From: Acetitomaculum ruminis DSM 5522
GTDB taxonomy: Bacteria > Bacillota > Clostridia > Lachnospirales > Lachnospiraceae
Direction of reading: 5' to 3'
NCBI RefSeq assembly: GCF_900112085.1
Contig: NZ_FOJY01000008.1
Coordinates: 68,119-132,118 of the forward strand
Length of the DNA: 64,000 bases
Each line of letters opens with the position of its first letter. The first letter of the stretch is position 1. The notes under the pieces are model-generated. The model had not been told where the DNA came from. It saw nothing but the letters and a program-made list of their open reading frames with translations, and did not search any database. Positions 33,672-42,689 of this stretch are shown here, one piece after another. The translations under genes and the position numbers were made by a program.

Positions 33672-35420
33672 ATGTATAATCAGATTTTAAAGGAAATAGC
33701 GCAGCCATACTACAGAGACAATTATCCGAATGACGGACAGCGTTTTGTAGCATGGTATCTTCGCAATATTCATAATCTGGATACTTATGAGACCCGTGAC
33801 TGCATAACAGACGGGGCCGGAGACAAACAGATTGATGCAATATACATTGATAACGAAACATCTAATATTTATATTATACAGGGCAAATTTTACAGTGGCG
33901 AGACAGTAGATGCAGAACCCCTTAGAGAAGTGCTTTCATCATGGGTACAGATAAAAGACCTGGCTCATCTTCAAGAAGGAGCTAATGAAAGACTTCAAGT
34001 AAAGATTAATGAGCTTTCTACCGCACTGGAAGATGATTATGAAATACATTTTGAGATTATTACAACTGCTGGATTGACATCTTCTGCAAAGGATGATTTT
34101 GATGCATTTGAGAAACAGCTTTCTGAAGATGAGACTCTTGCGGCGCATCTCGAACTTATAGATAATGAGACGCTACAGTTTAAATATGATGAAGCGCTTA
34201 ATAAGAATAGGCCATATATAAATCATCAGTTTTCAGTTGAGGCTGGTAAATATATGGAATTGATGATAGGTGACACAAAGGCAGTGATTGCAGCCATTTC
34301 TCTGAAGGAATGTATTAAAATACCTGGAATAAAAGATGGTAGTCTATTCAGAAAGAATGTACGTCAGTCACTAGGATCTGGAAATAAAGTTAATAAAGGA
34401 ATTGCCCGCACAATAAGAACTGATGCATCCGATTTTTTCTTCCTGCATAATGGTATAACTGCAATTTGTTCTAATATTGAGATTCATGACAATGTATTAT
34501 CAACAAAGGAACTAAATGTTGTTAATGGATGTCAGTCGCTCAGTACGATATTTAGTTGTGGCGAGAACACTAAGAAGGCAAATGATGCATATATAATGTT
34601 CCGCTTTTACGAAATAAGCGACCCAGAGCGTGCAGACAAAATAAGTACATCTACGAACTCACAAAGTGCTGTTAAGCCGAGGGACCTCCGAAGTAACGAT
34701 AAATCTGTTCTTACAATGAAGAAAGCATATGAACAACATTTTACGGATGGATATTTTCTGACAAAACGTGGTGAAAAAGCCGACCCTACAAAATATAATA
34801 CGAATCATATGGTCAACCTGACAGATTTAGGAAAAGAACTTATAGCATGGCATTCTCAGAGACCTACGATTTCATACAGTGAAACCAAAATCTTTGATAA
34901 GTATTTTGACCAGCTGTTTCACAAGGAATACGATCCTGAAAATATTCAGGCATTGCATGATATGTTTAGCGCAATAATAAGTAAATGGACAAAAGATAAT
35001 CCAATGGATTTGAATGAATCTTTACTTGCTATGAAAGCATATGCTCCATATCATCACCTTTATGCAATTTCTGTTGTGTTCTGTGAAATAAATAAAATGC
35101 CGGAGTCTGTGCCGAATCCGGCGATTGCACTTAAAAAGTTGAGGAATAGTGATTTGGTTGACTATATCATTAATATGACAGGAACGTGTCTGAATGCAGC
35201 ATTGGAAAGTGCATCTGATGAAGCACGTAATAGCGAGAAGATTTTTAGTCCGCAGAACTGGATAAAGGCGAAGGCTTCATTAAGGGATTTGCGCAATTCT
35301 GTGAGACAATCATTACAGACATTAAAGCTTATACCTCAGGGTAAAGAAGTGGTGGATAAATTGAATTCAGGGCTGGCAATGGAAAAAACGGATTTTGAGA
35401 CCAGATGGTCAGCAGATTAA
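33672..35420 (+). CDS. AIPR family protein (abortive infection phage-resistance family)
   Basis: 582 aa matching AIPR (PF10592). The N-terminus shows a nuclease-like D55 ... Q70-G-K72 pattern (GDKQIDAIY, IYIIQGKF) recalling Mrr-type PD-(D/E)XK folds; the core family motif NGCQS is at 285-289, with FFLHNGITAIC before it and STNSQSAVKPRDLRSND after it. AIPR members include lactococcal Abi proteins. GGAGGATAAATA precedes the ATG. First of the cargo genes of element 3. Confidence 0.9.
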   Translation: MYNQILKEIAQPYYRDNYPNDGQRFVAWYLRNIHNLDTYETRDCITDGAGDKQIDAIYIDNETSNIYIIQGKFYSGETVDAEPLREVLSSWVQIKDLAHLQEGANERLQVKINELSTALEDDYEIHFEIITTAGLTSSAKDDFDAFEKQLSEDETLAAHLELIDNETLQFKYDEALNKNRPYINHQFSVEAGKYMELMIGDTKAVIAAISLKECIKIPGIKDGSLFRKNVRQSLGSGNKVNKGIARTIRTDASDFFFLHNGITAICSNIEIHDNVLSTKELNVVNGCQSLSTIFSCGENTKKANDAYIMFRFYEISDPERADKISTSTNSQSAVKPRDLRSNDKSVLTMKKAYEQHFTDGYFLTKRGEKADPTKYNTNHMVNLTDLGKELIAWHSQRPTISYSETKIFDKYFDQLFHKEYDPENIQALHDMFSAIISKWTKDNPMDLNESLLAMKAYAPYHHLYAISVVFCEINKMPESVPNPAIALKKLRNSDLVDYIINMTGTCLNAALESASDEARNSEKIFSPQNWIKAKASLRDLRNSVRQSLQTLKLIPQGKEVVDKLNSGLAMEKTDFETRWSAD

Positions 35421-35430
35421 AGGAGGCGTT

Positions 35431-35550
35431 GTGGTCAAGACATACATATTGAAGATACTTAATGTTTTAGAAAAACAGCAAAAACGAAGAGCGCACCAAC
35501 TTAATTTTATAACGCCTGTCACATCTGTCTGCCTGAAGGCAGTCAAGTAG
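35431..35550 (+). CDS. Possible 39-aa ORF between AIPR and TrlF
   Basis: GTG at 35431 follows AAAGGAGG (the sequence overlapping the end of the AIPR gene), giving a basic peptide starting VVKTYILKILNVLEKQQKRR and ending at TAG 35548. No family recognised; it may be a remnant of a longer gene. Confidence 0.3.
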   Translation: MVKTYILKILNVLEKQQKRRAHQLNFITPVTSVCLKAVK

Positions 35551-35604
35551 TTTAAGAAACATGGGGCAGCATAAGAGAGAAACTTTAGTTTTAAGGAGGA
35601 AAAC

Positions 35605-38262
35605 ATGGAATCATTTAATTATGGGGGATCAACATGGGGAAATTGGGATTTGCATATTCACTCGGATGCTTCAGACGGAAAACAAACTCCTCAGCAGATA
35701 GTAGATGAAGCAGTGAATAAAGGAATATCGGTAATAGCACTAACAGATCATCATACTGTTAGCAATATTGATGAAATAAAGAAATACGCGGCAAGCAAAA
35801 ATATCGTCGTCATAAGTGGTATAGAGTTTAGAACTGAGTATGGTGCAAAATCTGTTCACATGATTGGTCTTTTCCCAGAAAAGTATGGAAATATAACATT
35901 GGATCAGAAGGGGATGGAAGAGCTTATTCTTAGTCCGTTGAGATTGTCAAGAACGGCTATTGTTGCAAAAGGTAAGGAGGAAAAACCCGGTGCAACCGAT
36001 GATGAAGCTTTTAAAATTGGGATGTTTAAGGTACAGGTGAATTTTAAGGAAGCTGCTGATTTGATTCATCAGTATGGTGGACTTGTGTCAGTACATGCTG
36101 GTAATAAAACCAATAGTATTGAAGAAATGAAGCATGATGGTAAGGGTACAAGTAATGTTAAAGACGTTGTAGATTCTCTTGGTACGGTTAAAGAAAAATT
36201 GCTTAAGGATTATATAGATATTTGCGAGATTGGTAGTGCTTCAGATCGTAATGCTAAGTTTTATGTGGAAACCTATTCAAAACCAGTAATTGCTGCATCT
36301 GATGCACATAAAACAGCTGATGTTGGGAAATTATTTACGTGGATAAAAGCTGATAAGACTTTTGATGGCTTGAGGCAAATAATATATGAGCCTGAACTGA
36401 GAGTGAAGATTCAGGAAAATGAGCCTGAAATAAAGAGTAAGTATCAAGTTATTGAAAATATATCATTTAAGCATGCTGATTTTGGAAATCAGGAAATTCC
36501 ATTTAATCCAGGGTTAAATACGATTATCGGTGGAAGATCTTCAGGAAAGTCAATCCTTCTTGGATGTATTGCAAAACTTGCAGATTATACTGGAAAAGTT
36601 AAGGGAGATAATGAAGATTATGAAACATATTTGGAAGATGTTACGGCGTCAATGAGTATTCAATGGGCAGATGGATCAACGGAAAGAGGTCGTAAAGTTG
36701 AGTATTTCCCTCAATCATATATTAATGGGTTAGCAGCAAAAGCTGAAAATACAGCCAAACTTATTGAAAATATCCTTAAGGGGGACAGCACTCGCAGAAA
36801 TTGTTATGAAAATTTTGAAAGAAATCTGAGTAAGAACAATATGGAAATAGCAAGTGCTCTTGAAAGTTATTTTACTCTTAGAGGTGCAAAGAAAGATCTA
36901 GAAGATCAATTGCAAAGCGTAGGAGATCCTGTTGGTATCGAAAGTGAGATTAGCAGGCTTCAGAAAGAAGTTGATGAGCTGAAAACAAAGTTGACGATTA
37001 AGCTTTCTGATGAAGATGAAGCACAATATATATTGCTTAAAGAGGAATTTGAAAAACGACAGAACCATATAACATTGCTTAAGTCTGCATTACCACAATT
37101 GAGTGAATTGGCGAATCTACAGGTGCTGAAAGATATATCTGCTGATTTAATCAGTTTGCCAAGCGATGTAAATCAGAGAATAACAGCTTCTTATGATGAA
37201 CTAAGGCGAGAAACTGGAGAAAAATGGCTTGAAATTATAAAACAAGTTAAGGACGAGACATCAAATCATATTCTTGATGATGAAAATAAGATAAAGGAAA
37301 TTGAGAGTAATAGTTTATATAAAAAGGGGGAGGCTTTTTATAAAGAAAATGCTGCAGTAGAGGAGTTGAATAAGCGTCTTGATGTTGAGAAAAAGAAAGC
37401 TGAAGGTATTAAAGAAAAACTTGAGAAATGTAAGGAATATGATGAAAAAATTATTACTGCTCGAAATGTCATCATGGACAAACATGCTTCATTTTATAGC
37501 ATTATGACAACTATTTCTGAGCAAGTTTTAATGGAAAAGGATGACGTGTCTATTGTACCGTTACCGCAGTTTGCTAGTGAAAAGTTTTCTTCATTTGTAG
37601 ACAATAATTTTAATAAACGTGGTCAGAAAGTACAGACTTTATCGGAATTTGTTTGGCAGGATGCAACAAGGTTTAATGAATTCATCGAGAGTATTTTTGA
37701 TGACATCGTTAATGGTAGATACACATTAAAAGGCAGTAGGAATGAAAAACAAGTGGCAAGTGAACTTGTATCTACGAATTACTATAAACTTATATATGAT
37801 GTGAAATATCAAGGGGACACCCTTTCTTCAATGTCAGAAGGAAAGAAAGCATTTGTGATTTTAAGATTGATCCTTGATTTTGATGAGAATGAGTGCCCAA
37901 TTTTGATAGATCAGCCAGAAGACGATTTGGATAATAGGGCAATATATAATGATTTAGTTACTTATATTCGTGCCAAGAAAGCACAGAGACAGATGATATT
38001 GGTAACCCATAATCCGAATGTAGTGGTTGCCGCAGATTCTGAGGAAGTAATTATATCTAATCAGGATGGAATTAATAGTAAAAATCAAGATAACATTAAA
38101 TTTGAGTATCGTTCTGGTGCTATGGAAAATACATATGAAAAAGATAAAACAAAACCAGTATTAATTTCGCAAGGAATAAGAGAGCACGTTTGTGATTTGC
38201 TTGAGGGCGGAGATATAGCCTTTAAGCAACGAGAGAATAAATACGGATTTAGTATTAAATGA
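35605..38262 (+). CDS. TrlF-family protein: PHP phosphoesterase fused to SMC-like ATPase
   Basis: 885 aa. PHP domain (about 10-260): DLHIHSDASDG with H17 and H19, ALTDHHTVSN, GIEFRTEYG, VHAGNK and ASDAHK, a full set of metal ligands. Then an ABC/SMC-type head: Walker A GGRSSGKS at about 309-316, a long coiled coil (about 400-620), signature-like SMSEGKKAF near 744 and Walker B/D-loop ILIDQPEDDLDN near 765-776. A metal-dependent nuclease or phosphatase gated by an SMC-like ATPase is the natural reading, likely against foreign DNA. TAAGGAGGAAAAC precedes the ATG; Fic follows by 28 bp. Confidence 0.88.
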   Translation: MESFNYGGSTWGNWDLHIHSDASDGKQTPQQIVDEAVNKGISVIALTDHHTVSNIDEIKKYAASKNIVVISGIEFRTEYGAKSVHMIGLFPEKYGNITLDQKGMEELILSPLRLSRTAIVAKGKEEKPGATDDEAFKIGMFKVQVNFKEAADLIHQYGGLVSVHAGNKTNSIEEMKHDGKGTSNVKDVVDSLGTVKEKLLKDYIDICEIGSASDRNAKFYVETYSKPVIAASDAHKTADVGKLFTWIKADKTFDGLRQIIYEPELRVKIQENEPEIKSKYQVIENISFKHADFGNQEIPFNPGLNTIIGGRSSGKSILLGCIAKLADYTGKVKGDNEDYETYLEDVTASMSIQWADGSTERGRKVEYFPQSYINGLAAKAENTAKLIENILKGDSTRRNCYENFERNLSKNNMEIASALESYFTLRGAKKDLEDQLQSVGDPVGIESEISRLQKEVDELKTKLTIKLSDEDEAQYILLKEEFEKRQNHITLLKSALPQLSELANLQVLKDISADLISLPSDVNQRITASYDELRRETGEKWLEIIKQVKDETSNHILDDENKIKEIESNSLYKKGEAFYKENAAVEELNKRLDVEKKKAEGIKEKLEKCKEYDEKIITARNVIMDKHASFYSIMTTISEQVLMEKDDVSIVPLPQFASEKFSSFVDNNFNKRGQKVQTLSEFVWQDATRFNEFIESIFDDIVNGRYTLKGSRNEKQVASELVSTNYYKLIYDVKYQGDTLSSMSEGKKAFVILRLILDFDENECPILIDQPEDDLDNRAIYNDLVTYIRAKKAQRQMILVTHNPNVVVAADSEEVIISNQDGINSKNQDNIKFEYRSGAMENTYEKDKTKPVLISQGIREHVCDLLEGGDIAFKQRENKYGFSIK

Positions 38263-38290
38263 TAATGTGGTGATTAGAGGAGGAATTCAT

Positions 38291-39256
38291 ATGTCTGATA
38301 ACTATATTCCCCCATTTACAATGACAGACGAGATTACAAATCTCGTAATAGAGATAGCAGAGCTTACCGGAGCGATGACAGTATCGGAGCAGTTATCTAA
38401 GAATCCTAAGCTTAGAAGAGATAACCGTATCAAGTCTATTCACTCTTCATTAGCAATTGAACAAAATACTTTGACTGAGGAACAGGTAAGTGACGTAATA
38501 GATGGAAAGCGTGTCTTGGGATCACCTCAGGATATCAGAGAAGTTCAGAATGCTTATGAAGCATATGAGATTATGTCAAAGCTGAATCCTTATTCAGTTA
38601 AAGATCTTTTGAAGGCACATAAGATTTTGATGGATGACTTAGTAAAGGAGGCTGGTGTATTCAGAAGCAAAGGTGTAGGAGTTTATGCCGGAGAGCAGTT
38701 GATACATGCTGGAACACCGGCCAATTATGTGCCAGATTTGGTAGGACAACTCTTCGATTGGTTGAAAAAATCAAAGCTGCATCCATTAGTAAAGGGGTGT
38801 ATTTTCCATTATGAATTTGAGTTCATTCACCCTTTTGCAGATGGAAATGGAAGGACAGGAAGACTTTGGCATACTTTGATTCTTGCAAAGTGGCAGGAGT
38901 TTTTCTTATGGATTCCGATTGAGACTATTATTCATGAGCGGCAAAATGACTATTATAAGGCGCTTAATGCATCTAATAAGGACGGGGAGTCAACGATATT
39001 TGTTCAGTTTATGTTGGAATTAATTAGAAATCTTCTAAAAGAATTGTCGCATAATGGCGTAATGAACAAAGCAAAAACGTTAGATGAAAAATTGCTGGAT
39101 TTGTTGAAGGAAGATGGCAATCAATCAGCTGCTGGGCTTGCTGAGATAGTAGGTTCTTCTCAAAGAACTGTTCAGAGAGCCTTGAAGCGTCTGATGGACG
39201 AAGGCAAGATAGAACATGTAGGATCAAATCGATTTGGTCATTACGTCATAAAATAG
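38291..39256 (+). CDS. Fic family protein (element 3 cargo)
   Basis: 321 aa. Inhibitory helix region S53-L-A-I-E57-Q with the conserved Glu, Fic motif HPFADGNGR at 180-188 intact, and a C-terminal winged helix (SAAGLAEIVGSSQRTVQRALKRLMDEG). Different subfamily from the Fic proteins at 26620 and 44743 (shorter, FTMTDEITNLVIEIAELTG start). ATG 38291 has AGAGGAGG upstream; an earlier GTG at 38267 overlaps the region right after TrlF. Probably co-transcribed with TrlF. Confidence 0.9.
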   Translation: MSDNYIPPFTMTDEITNLVIEIAELTGAMTVSEQLSKNPKLRRDNRIKSIHSSLAIEQNTLTEEQVSDVIDGKRVLGSPQDIREVQNAYEAYEIMSKLNPYSVKDLLKAHKILMDDLVKEAGVFRSKGVGVYAGEQLIHAGTPANYVPDLVGQLFDWLKKSKLHPLVKGCIFHYEFEFIHPFADGNGRTGRLWHTLILAKWQEFFLWIPIETIIHERQNDYYKALNASNKDGESTIFVQFMLELIRNLLKELSHNGVMNKAKTLDEKLLDLLKEDGNQSAAGLAEIVGSSQRTVQRALKRLMDEGKIEHVGSNRFGHYVIK

Positions 39257-39595
39257 GACTTGCAAAATGTCATAACAGATGACATAATAGATGTCGTAAT
39301 AGAAGGATGAATTTTATTATTTATAAGAGTTTTTATCGTTTGCAAACGATAAAAGCAAGCGATAAATTTCGGAAGCCTCATAAAATAAGGATTATTTAGA
39401 AGAAAGCAAGCGGTATTTGTCGCTTGTATATATGATAATGAGCGATAAAAAACGATAACTTCCGGTTGCACTTTGGTTGCAAAAAGTCTTAAAAAGCAAA
39501 AGAATCGATGGAATAAACGTAAAACCACAACAACATATAGCTATAAAAGAAAATCAATCTAACTAGATGTTGATGCTTTTCTAGAGATGGAGTAG
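39257..39595. other. Right end of element 3: short repeats, 24-bp palindrome, arm-like sites, core
   Basis: Three 12-mers in tandem (ATGTCATAACAG, ATGACATAATAG, ATGTCGTAATAG; 39267-39302), a perfect 24-bp palindrome (39331-39354; half site TTTTATCGTTTG), further CGATAA 6-mers to 39460, GGTTGCA-N4-GGTTGCA near 39465, and the core at 39584-39595. No gene. Confidence 0.7.
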
Positions 39596-39637
39596 TTCCA
39601 AGTGGTTTGCAAGTGTATAGAAATCCAGTAATATCAA

Positions 39638-39668
39638 GGGCTGAGAGCATTTGCTCCCAGCTCTTTTT
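39638..39668 (+). terminator. Terminator hairpin just before the group II intron; probable original guaA terminator
   Basis: GGGCTGAGAGCA-TT-TGCTCCCAGCTC (one mismatch) plus TTTTT. It lies 43 bp after the last core copy, the distance expected for the displaced guaA terminator. Confidence 0.7.
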
Positions 39669-41376
39669 GTTTGCGCGCCATGGGCGCGCTCTAACGGGTG
39701 TAAGTCCCGAACACGCCTAGGCAACGAGGAAGTGTATAGCCGAACAGCAAGGGTGTCCATCGCGAGGTGGAATCTGAAGGAAGCTGTAAGCAAACTCTTG
39801 GTCCGACGAACAGGAATCACATATAAGGCTCGGAAATACGGATAAGTCTGCAAAAGAAGATAAAGTCCAAAAGTTGCTGGAAGTACGAGTAAATGTGGCG
39901 GATATATGAGAGGAAAGAGCGCGCACCTTAAGCGTGGAGGTCTCACAGAGGTTTCATTAGCCTAGTAACAACGAACTGTGAGAAGTCAGCCGACCCCATA
40001 GTAGCGAAGAAGTCTCTGTAATGGAGATGGAGTGAAGGGGTGAACAATCAATAAGTTTGAGTATGTCTCGTATTGCAGAGATGACAACATCTGCCGTAAT
40101 CAATCGGGGAAAGGACGGTCAAATCAAGCGAGGCGGAAAGGAAAGAACGGCGATATCATCAGAGAACAGTTGAGGACAAGAAAGTATAAACCTCAGCCGG
40201 TTCGAAGAGTGGAGATACCAAAGCCTGATGGTGGTGTTAGAAACCTAGGAGTACCAACAGTAACAGACAGATTCATACAACAAGCTATAGCACTGGTTTT
40301 AACACCAATCTATGAGGAACAATTTCATGACCACAGTTATGGATTCAGACCTAATAGATGTGCACAGCAAGCAATCCTAACAGCGCTCGACATGATGAAT
40401 GACGGTAATGATTGGATTGTAGATATTGACTTGGAAAAGTTCTTTGACACAGTAAATCACGATAAACTTATGACCATCATAGGTAGAACTATTAAAGATG
40501 GAGATGTTATTTCTATCGTTAGGAAATACCTGGTCAGTGGAATCATGATTGATGATGAGTACGAGGACTCTATTGTGGGAACACCACAAGGAGGAAATCT
40601 CTCGCCATTATTGGCAAATATCATGTTGAATGAACTTGATAAGGAGATGGATAAGCGTGGACTTAACTTTGTAAGATACGCAGATGACTGTATTATCATG
40701 GTTGGTAGTGAAATGTCTGCTAATAGAGTTATGAGAAATATCTCTCGATTCATTGAGGAGAAACTAGGTCTCAAGGTCAACATGACCAAGAGTAAAGTGG
40801 ACAAGCCGCAAGGACTTAAATACCTTGGATTTGGATTCTACTTTGACTCAAGAGCACATCAGTTTAAGGCAAAACCACATGCGAAATCAGTAGCGAAGTT
40901 TAAGAAGAGAATGAAAGAACTTACATGTCGTAGTTGGGGCGTCAGCAACAGCTATAAAGTGAAGAAACTTAATCAGCTCATCAGAGGATGGATTAACTAC
41001 TTCAAGATAGGAAGCATGAAAACACTTTGTAAAGAACTTGATGGAAACATCAGATTCAGACTTCGTATGTGTATTTGGAAGCATTGGAAAACTCCGCAGA
41101 ATAGAGCAAAGAATCTTATAAAACTTGGAGTACCTAAATGGGCTGCATGGAGAACCGCATATTCAAAAGGATATGCAAGAGTCTGTCGTGCATCTGATAT
41201 ATCCCAAGCTATAAGCAATAAGAGATTAGCCTCATTCGGACTAATCTCTATGGTAGACTACTACACCAAAAGGTGTGTTACTTGTTAAGTTGATTGAACC
41301 GCTGTGTACCGAACGGTACGCACGGTGGTGTGAGAGGTCGGAATTTCTCAATTAAGAGAAATTCCTCCTACTCGAT
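39669..41376 (+). mobile_element. Group IIC-like intron
   Basis: The 5' end GTTTGCGCGCC and the domain I block CTAACGGGTGTAAGTCCCGA onward, an RT/maturase, then domain V (GAACCGCTGTGTACCGAACG through GTGGTGTGAGAGG, about 41296-41336), domain VI hairpin AATTTCTC/GAGAAATT and the end CCTACTCGAT. Location directly behind a terminator stem and an RT without endonuclease domain both point to class C. At 1.7 kb with an incomplete RT it may be defective. Confidence 0.8.
40170..41288 (+). CDS. ltrA: Group II intron reverse transcriptase/maturase, N-terminally truncated
   Basis: 372 aa beginning at RTRKYKPQPVRRVEIPKPDG, with RT motifs up to YADD (YADDCIIMVG), a maturase/X domain (WGVSNSYKVKKLNQLIRGWINY) and no HNH domain. 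Relatives carry some 60-70 residues more at the N-terminus (RT-0 region); here the frame is open upstream to about 40044 but codes for nothing recognisable and has no start codon with RBS. GDIIREQL just before the listed start does fit the family, so a deletion upstream of it is likely. Confidence 0.82.
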   Translation: MRTRKYKPQPVRRVEIPKPDGGVRNLGVPTVTDRFIQQAIALVLTPIYEEQFHDHSYGFRPNRCAQQAILTALDMMNDGNDWIVDIDLEKFFDTVNHDKLMTIIGRTIKDGDVISIVRKYLVSGIMIDDEYEDSIVGTPQGGNLSPLLANIMLNELDKEMDKRGLNFVRYADDCIIMVGSEMSANRVMRNISRFIEEKLGLKVNMTKSKVDKPQGLKYLGFGFYFDSRAHQFKAKPHAKSVAKFKKRMKELTCRSWGVSNSYKVKKLNQLIRGWINYFKIGSMKTLCKELDGNIRFRLRMCIWKHWKTPQNRAKNLIKLGVPKWAAWRTAYSKGYARVCRASDISQAISNKRLASFGLISMVDYYTKRCVTC

Positions 41377-41427
41377 TGTAATGATTCTAATAGTGATTCT
41401 AAATTGATTCTATAAATAGTTTTCTCA

Positions 41428-41465
41428 AACCACACATTGCGTGAATGAAACGGACATGATATAAT
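41428..41465 (+). promoter_or_regulatory. Promoter with CCACACATTGCGTG operator
   Basis: AACCACACATTGCGTG (41428-41443) overlaps the -35 TTGCGT (41437-41442); 17 bp; TATAAT (41460-41465) with extended TG. The same operator word stands before the HTH gene at 43741. Confidence 0.6.
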
Positions 41466-41493
41466 CAAGAAAACGCAATGCGAGGAGAATGAA

Positions 41494-41660
41494 ATGGATA
41501 TTGCAAAGGTGATTAAAGAATTACCCACTGAGTTAGGGGAGTTGTAGCAGTTGCTACAGCTGACATTATTATTTCGCTCTTAATCATAGTTGGGACTGTT
41601 ATTATAGCTGCATCATGGTTTGTAAATATACAGAAAAGATTTGCGGTAGATAAAGCATAA
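41494..41660 (+). pseudogene. Small membrane protein, frameshifted
   Basis: GAGGAGAATGAAATG gives MDIAKVIKELPTELGEL then stop; the next frame continues VAVATADIIISLLIIVG and IIAASWFVNIQKRFAV to TAA. One lost base near 41536-41540 would restore a single-TM protein of about 55 aa. Function unknown. Confidence 0.5.
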
Positions 41661-41684
41661 TAGGAAATAAAGGAGTAAGGAAAG

Positions 41685-42201
41685 AGGCTTGGAGTATATC
41701 TCAGTGGAACCGGAAATACGAAGCACTGTGTGGAGTTGTTAGTGAGTTTAATAGACCATGAGGTACAGTGTATTCCCTTGGAGTATCCACAGATAATAGG
41801 TTTATTGGAGAATGAGGATACAATTATTTTAGGTTATCCAACACAGTTTTCAAATGCACCGATGATGGTGAGGGATTTTATAAAAAAGAATAGTGATATT
41901 AGGCGAGATAAAAAAGTGTTCTGCCTTAATACAATGGGATTGCTTGGACAGCGACTTTGGTTCTACCGATAAAACTATCGGATATACGGATAAACTAAAA
42001 ATCAGTGATAATTGCGTTGGTTGTGGACTGTGCAGCAGAGAATGTCCAATGCAAAATATTGAGATAAAAAATGGTAAGGCTGTATCTAACAACCAATGTA
42101 CAATGTGTTATCGCTGTATTATTTTATGTCCTAAACAGGCCATTACTCTTTTAGGCGATACCGTTAAGGAGCAATGCCGGTATAATAAGTATGTTTCATA
42201 A
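41685..42201 (+). pseudogene. EFR1-type flavodoxin-ferredoxin protein, internally deleted
   Basis: First part reads GVYLSGTGNTKHCVELLVSL (flavodoxin phosphate loop) to KVFCLNTMGLL, without a start codon; after a frame change near 41945 the last part is a two-cluster ferredoxin, CVGCGLCSRECP and CTMCYRCIILCPK. The middle of the protein is missing. Inactive remnant of an electron-transfer protein common in Clostridia. Confidence 0.8.
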
Positions 42202-42244
42202 TATGAGAAAATAAGATTCATGGAGATATAAGACAGATTAAGCT

Positions 42245-42688
42245 ATGAAAATATATGAAGTAGTAGTTAATAAAAGAGACTATATGGATTTGCTTTTTCT
42301 TGCTGATGAGCAGGAGGACATGATTGATAAATACCTGGATAAAGGCACTATGTATGTACTAGATGATGACGGTGTGAAAGGAGAATGCGTTGTCACAGAT
42401 GAAGGTAATGGTGTCCTTGAAATAAAGAATATCGCAACCCTTCCAGAATCTCACGGTAAGGGGTATGGAAGACTTCTCATAAAATATATTTCTGAGAAGT
42501 ATGCGGGGAAATATATGATACTACAAGTAGGTACTGGAGATAGCCCACTAACCATTCTTTTTTATGAAAAATGTGGGTTTAGGAAACATCACAAAATAAA
42601 AAACTTCTTTCTGTATAATCATGATCATCCTATTATCGAGGAAGGAGTTCAGTTGGTAGATATGGTGTATTTGAGGAAGGAAATATAA
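42245..42688 (+). CDS. GNAT family N-acetyltransferase
   Basis: 147 aa with the acetyl-CoA motif A IKNIATLPESHGKGYGRLLI (R/Q-x-x-G-x-G/A as HGKGYGR) and motif B FYEKCGFRKHHK. Acceptor substrate unknown. Followed after 1 bp by the ASCH gene. The RBS is weak. Looks intact although it lies in a decayed region. Confidence 0.85.
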   Translation: MKIYEVVVNKRDYMDLLFLADEQEDMIDKYLDKGTMYVLDDDGVKGECVVTDEGNGVLEIKNIATLPESHGKGYGRLLIKYISEKYAGKYMILQVGTGDSPLTILFYEKCGFRKHHKIKNFFLYNHDHPIIEEGVQLVDMVYLRKEI

Positions 42689-42689
42689 A

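Larger units (their letters stand above)
30719..39595 (+). mobile_element. Integrated mobilisable-type element 3 (xis, int, mobC; AIPR-TrlF-Fic cargo)
   Basis: Between cores at 30719 (GAGATGGAGTAA) and 39584 (GAGATGGAGTAG). Paired sites GGTTGCA-N4-GGTCGCA (near 31070) and GGTTGCA-N4-GGTTGCA (near 39465) lie near the left and right ends, the right pair about 105 bp inside the core like the different arm sites of elements 1 and 2. It has a MobC-like protein but no relaxase. Confidence 0.6.

Noticed and set aside
39584-40036. Fifth attachment core (GAGATGGAGTGA near 40025)
   Set aside because: Lies inside the group II intron RNA and differs at the end; treated as chance similarity.
40044-40169. 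Upstream extension of the intron RT frame
   Set aside because: Open but without start codon, RBS or RT-like residues before GDIIREQL.
40170-41288. Retron or DGR reverse transcriptase
   Set aside because: Maturase X domain and flanking domain I/V/VI RNA sequences identify a group II intron.
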